Assembly: GCA_937906795.1 (NCBI GenBank)
Contig: CALCUQ010000292.1
Coordinates: 1 to 7,310, forward strand
DNA: 7,310 nt
Direction: 5' to 3'
Source of the DNA: an uncultured Bacteroidales bacterium
Lineage (GTDB): Bacteria > Bacteroidota > Bacteroidia > Bacteroidales > UBA932
Part shown: piece by piece, positions 6,218-7,310 of the stretch
Numbering within the stretch: the stretch's first letter is position 1
How the letters are laid out: each line of letters starts with the position of its first letter
Made by a program: the position numbers and the translations under genes
Notes under the pieces: model-generated
Told to the model about the DNA's origin: nothing
Seen by the model: the letters and a program-made list of their open reading frames with translations, nothing else
Databases searched by the model: none

Positions 6218-6247
6218 AAAAAAGGTGACTGGTGTCACCTTTTTTTG
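6218..6247. terminator. Bidirectional intrinsic terminator between rny and the dipeptidase gene
   Basis: A perfect 12-base stem (6218-6229 with 6234-6245) closes a TGGT loop. The GC core is GGTGAC/GTCACC, and the outer pairs are an A tract on the left and a T tract on the right. Read on either strand, the hairpin is followed by a run of U. It lies 22 bases after the rny stop and 20 bases beyond the stop of the convergent minus-strand gene, so it can end both transcripts. Confidence 0.93.
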
Positions 6248-6267
6248 TTTATATAAAACCACAACAA

Positions 6268-7310
6268 CTACAGACTTCTTACATAGAACATCCAAATTTT
6301 AGCCCTCAAATCTTCCCATGCCTGCGCGGTTGCTGCAGCATATTTGGCAAGATAATCGTTCAACACTTTTGTGGCCTCGTCCTTTTTACCCTCTTTAAGC
6401 AGTTGAACTACCTTAGACTCAATTGCTTTATTCTCCTGCAACATTTCTCTCTCAAAATACGCCACCTTATCCTCTATTAAAGAACGTGTCTTGTCCCAGT
6501 AGAAAGTTGCCAGTCTGTTAGTTTCCCTATATGTCCAAACAGCTGCATCTTTTCTGTATCTGTGCTGACCACATACTGCAAACGATTCTGGCAGTTCTGT
6601 TACCCCCATATAAATAGGCATTCTTGGACTTTGTGCAGGATTATCAAATGAAAAATAACATATTCCACCTATTTGGTCTGGCAACCATCCTCTACATTGC
6701 ATTATATGTGAATAAGAGCATTGGATACCTGCAATAGTTCTTTTCTTTGGAGCAACACCAGGTTTTATTTTATTCAACAAATCTCTGGTGTCTGAGTTCA
6801 TCCATGTAGAGATAGGATACACAACCTCTTTCCAGTTTTCAACTGTACCATCTGGATTTTTCTTTCTTCTGTTTACCTCTACCCACAAATCTTTCACCTG
6901 ATCAAAATCAGTACCATCATAAGTCTCTCTGTAATAAGCAAACATTTGCTCTACAGTTACTTTTTTATCTGGTTTTACAGAAAATGGAAGCTCTTGAGCA
7001 TCAAATTGCAAATTTAAAGATGGAGCCATGGTACTCAATACATAAAACTCTCTTATTGAGAACGGCTTACCTGTAGAAACAACTTTGTAAAATTTGTACT
7101 CTCCTTCTCCACTCCAATATCCAAGAGCTTTACTGCGCTCTTTAAGGTCATAGGCATACATAAAATTGTCGGGATCATTAAAATCAACAACCCCAATTCT
7201 TGGGATATTTGCAGAAACTCCTACATGGTCATCTGGAATTCTTTGTCTTTGGTATCCGCTTTTGAAACACAGAGAAACAGAACTTTCTATGATGAAAAGC
7301 TCTCTTCGGG
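6268..7310 (-). CDS. C69-family dipeptidase, C-terminal 346 residues; 5' end outside window
   Basis: The minus-strand frame is open from the right edge to a TAG at 6268-6270. The ATG at 7161 is internal: the upstream residues (RIPDDHVGVSANIPRIGVV, and FNDPDNF just before that Met) continue the same protein. Segments such as YSHIMQCRGWLPDQIGG, CYFSFDNPAQSPRMPIYMG and FAVCGQHRYRKDAAVWTYRE are characteristic of peptidase family C69 (PepD-type, N-terminal-nucleophile fold). These enzymes hydrolyse dipeptides of broad specificity. The catalytic cysteine and any signal or lipoprotein sequence lie in the missing N-terminal part, so activity and location cannot be judged. In gut-type Bacteroidales these proteins are typically about 540 residues and often exported. 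It converges on rny across a shared terminator. A dipeptidase would fit an amino-acid-fermenting lifestyle together with the oxidoreductase operon, but that link is only circumstantial. Confidence 0.88.
   Translation of the reverse strand, partial: RRELFIIESSVSLCFKSGYQRQRIPDDHVGVSANIPRIGVVDFNDPDNFMYAYDLKERSKALGYWSGEGEYKFYKVVSTGKPFSIREFYVLSTMAPSLNLQFDAQELPFSVKPDKKVTVEQMFAYYRETYDGTDFDQVKDLWVEVNRRKKNPDGTVENWKEVVYPISTWMNSDTRDLLNKIKPGVAPKKRTIAGIQCSYSHIMQCRGWLPDQIGGICYFSFDNPAQSPRMPIYMGVTELPESFAVCGQHRYRKDAAVWTYRETNRLATFYWDKTRSLIEDKVAYFEREMLQENKAIESKVVQLLKEGKKDEATKVLNDYLAKYAAATAQAWEDLRAKIWMFYVRSL

Noticed and set aside
6232..6480. An 82-codon plus-strand ORF after rny
   Set aside because: It begins inside the terminator hairpin and is antisense to the well-supported dipeptidase; a shadow frame.

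Overview
The window looks like ordinary chromosome from an anaerobic member of the Bacteroidales (phylum Bacteroidota). The evidence is an AT-rich sequence, starts preceded by A/T-rich tracts with no Shine-Dalgarno motif, one good match to the Bacteroidota -7 promoter box (TAnnTTTG), and gene content and protein sequences typical of the order. No phage, insertion sequence, CRISPR array, tRNA or rRNA is visible.

Region 1 (1-3738, + strand) is a fermentation/redox operon. It starts with the 3' part of an ADP-forming acyl-CoA synthetase (ATP-grasp part). A 55-residue single-pass membrane protein of unknown function follows, and then the four subunits of a 2-oxoacid:ferredoxin oxidoreductase (VOR/KOR type) in the order ferredoxin, alpha, beta, gamma. 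Gaps between the genes are 4 to 45 bases, and a strong intrinsic terminator closes the unit. The inferred chemistry is: 2-oxoacid + CoA + oxidised ferredoxin gives acyl-CoA + CO2 + reduced ferredoxin, after which the synthetase converts acyl-CoA + ADP + Pi to free acid + CoA + ATP. The operon would thus pair low-potential reductant with substrate-level ATP, as expected for amino-acid or 2-oxoacid fermentation.

Region 2 (about 3755-6247, + strand) holds housekeeping cell-division and RNA-decay functions. A candidate promoter lies just after the terminator. It is followed by a 97-residue coiled-coil protein (ZapB-like in appearance), ZapA, a structured non-coding RNA that fits 6S RNA in position and fold, and RNase Y (rny). 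A hairpin with A and T tracts on its two sides ends the region and probably serves both strands.

Region 3 (6268 to the right edge, - strand) is the C-terminal 346 residues of a C69-family dipeptidase, convergent with rny and running off the window.

Most of the content is conserved and familiar. The parts that deserve a second look are the small membrane protein embedded in the oxidoreductase operon, the 6S-like RNA with two copies of the same 7-mer competing for one partner strand, and the uncharacterised coiled-coil partner of ZapA.
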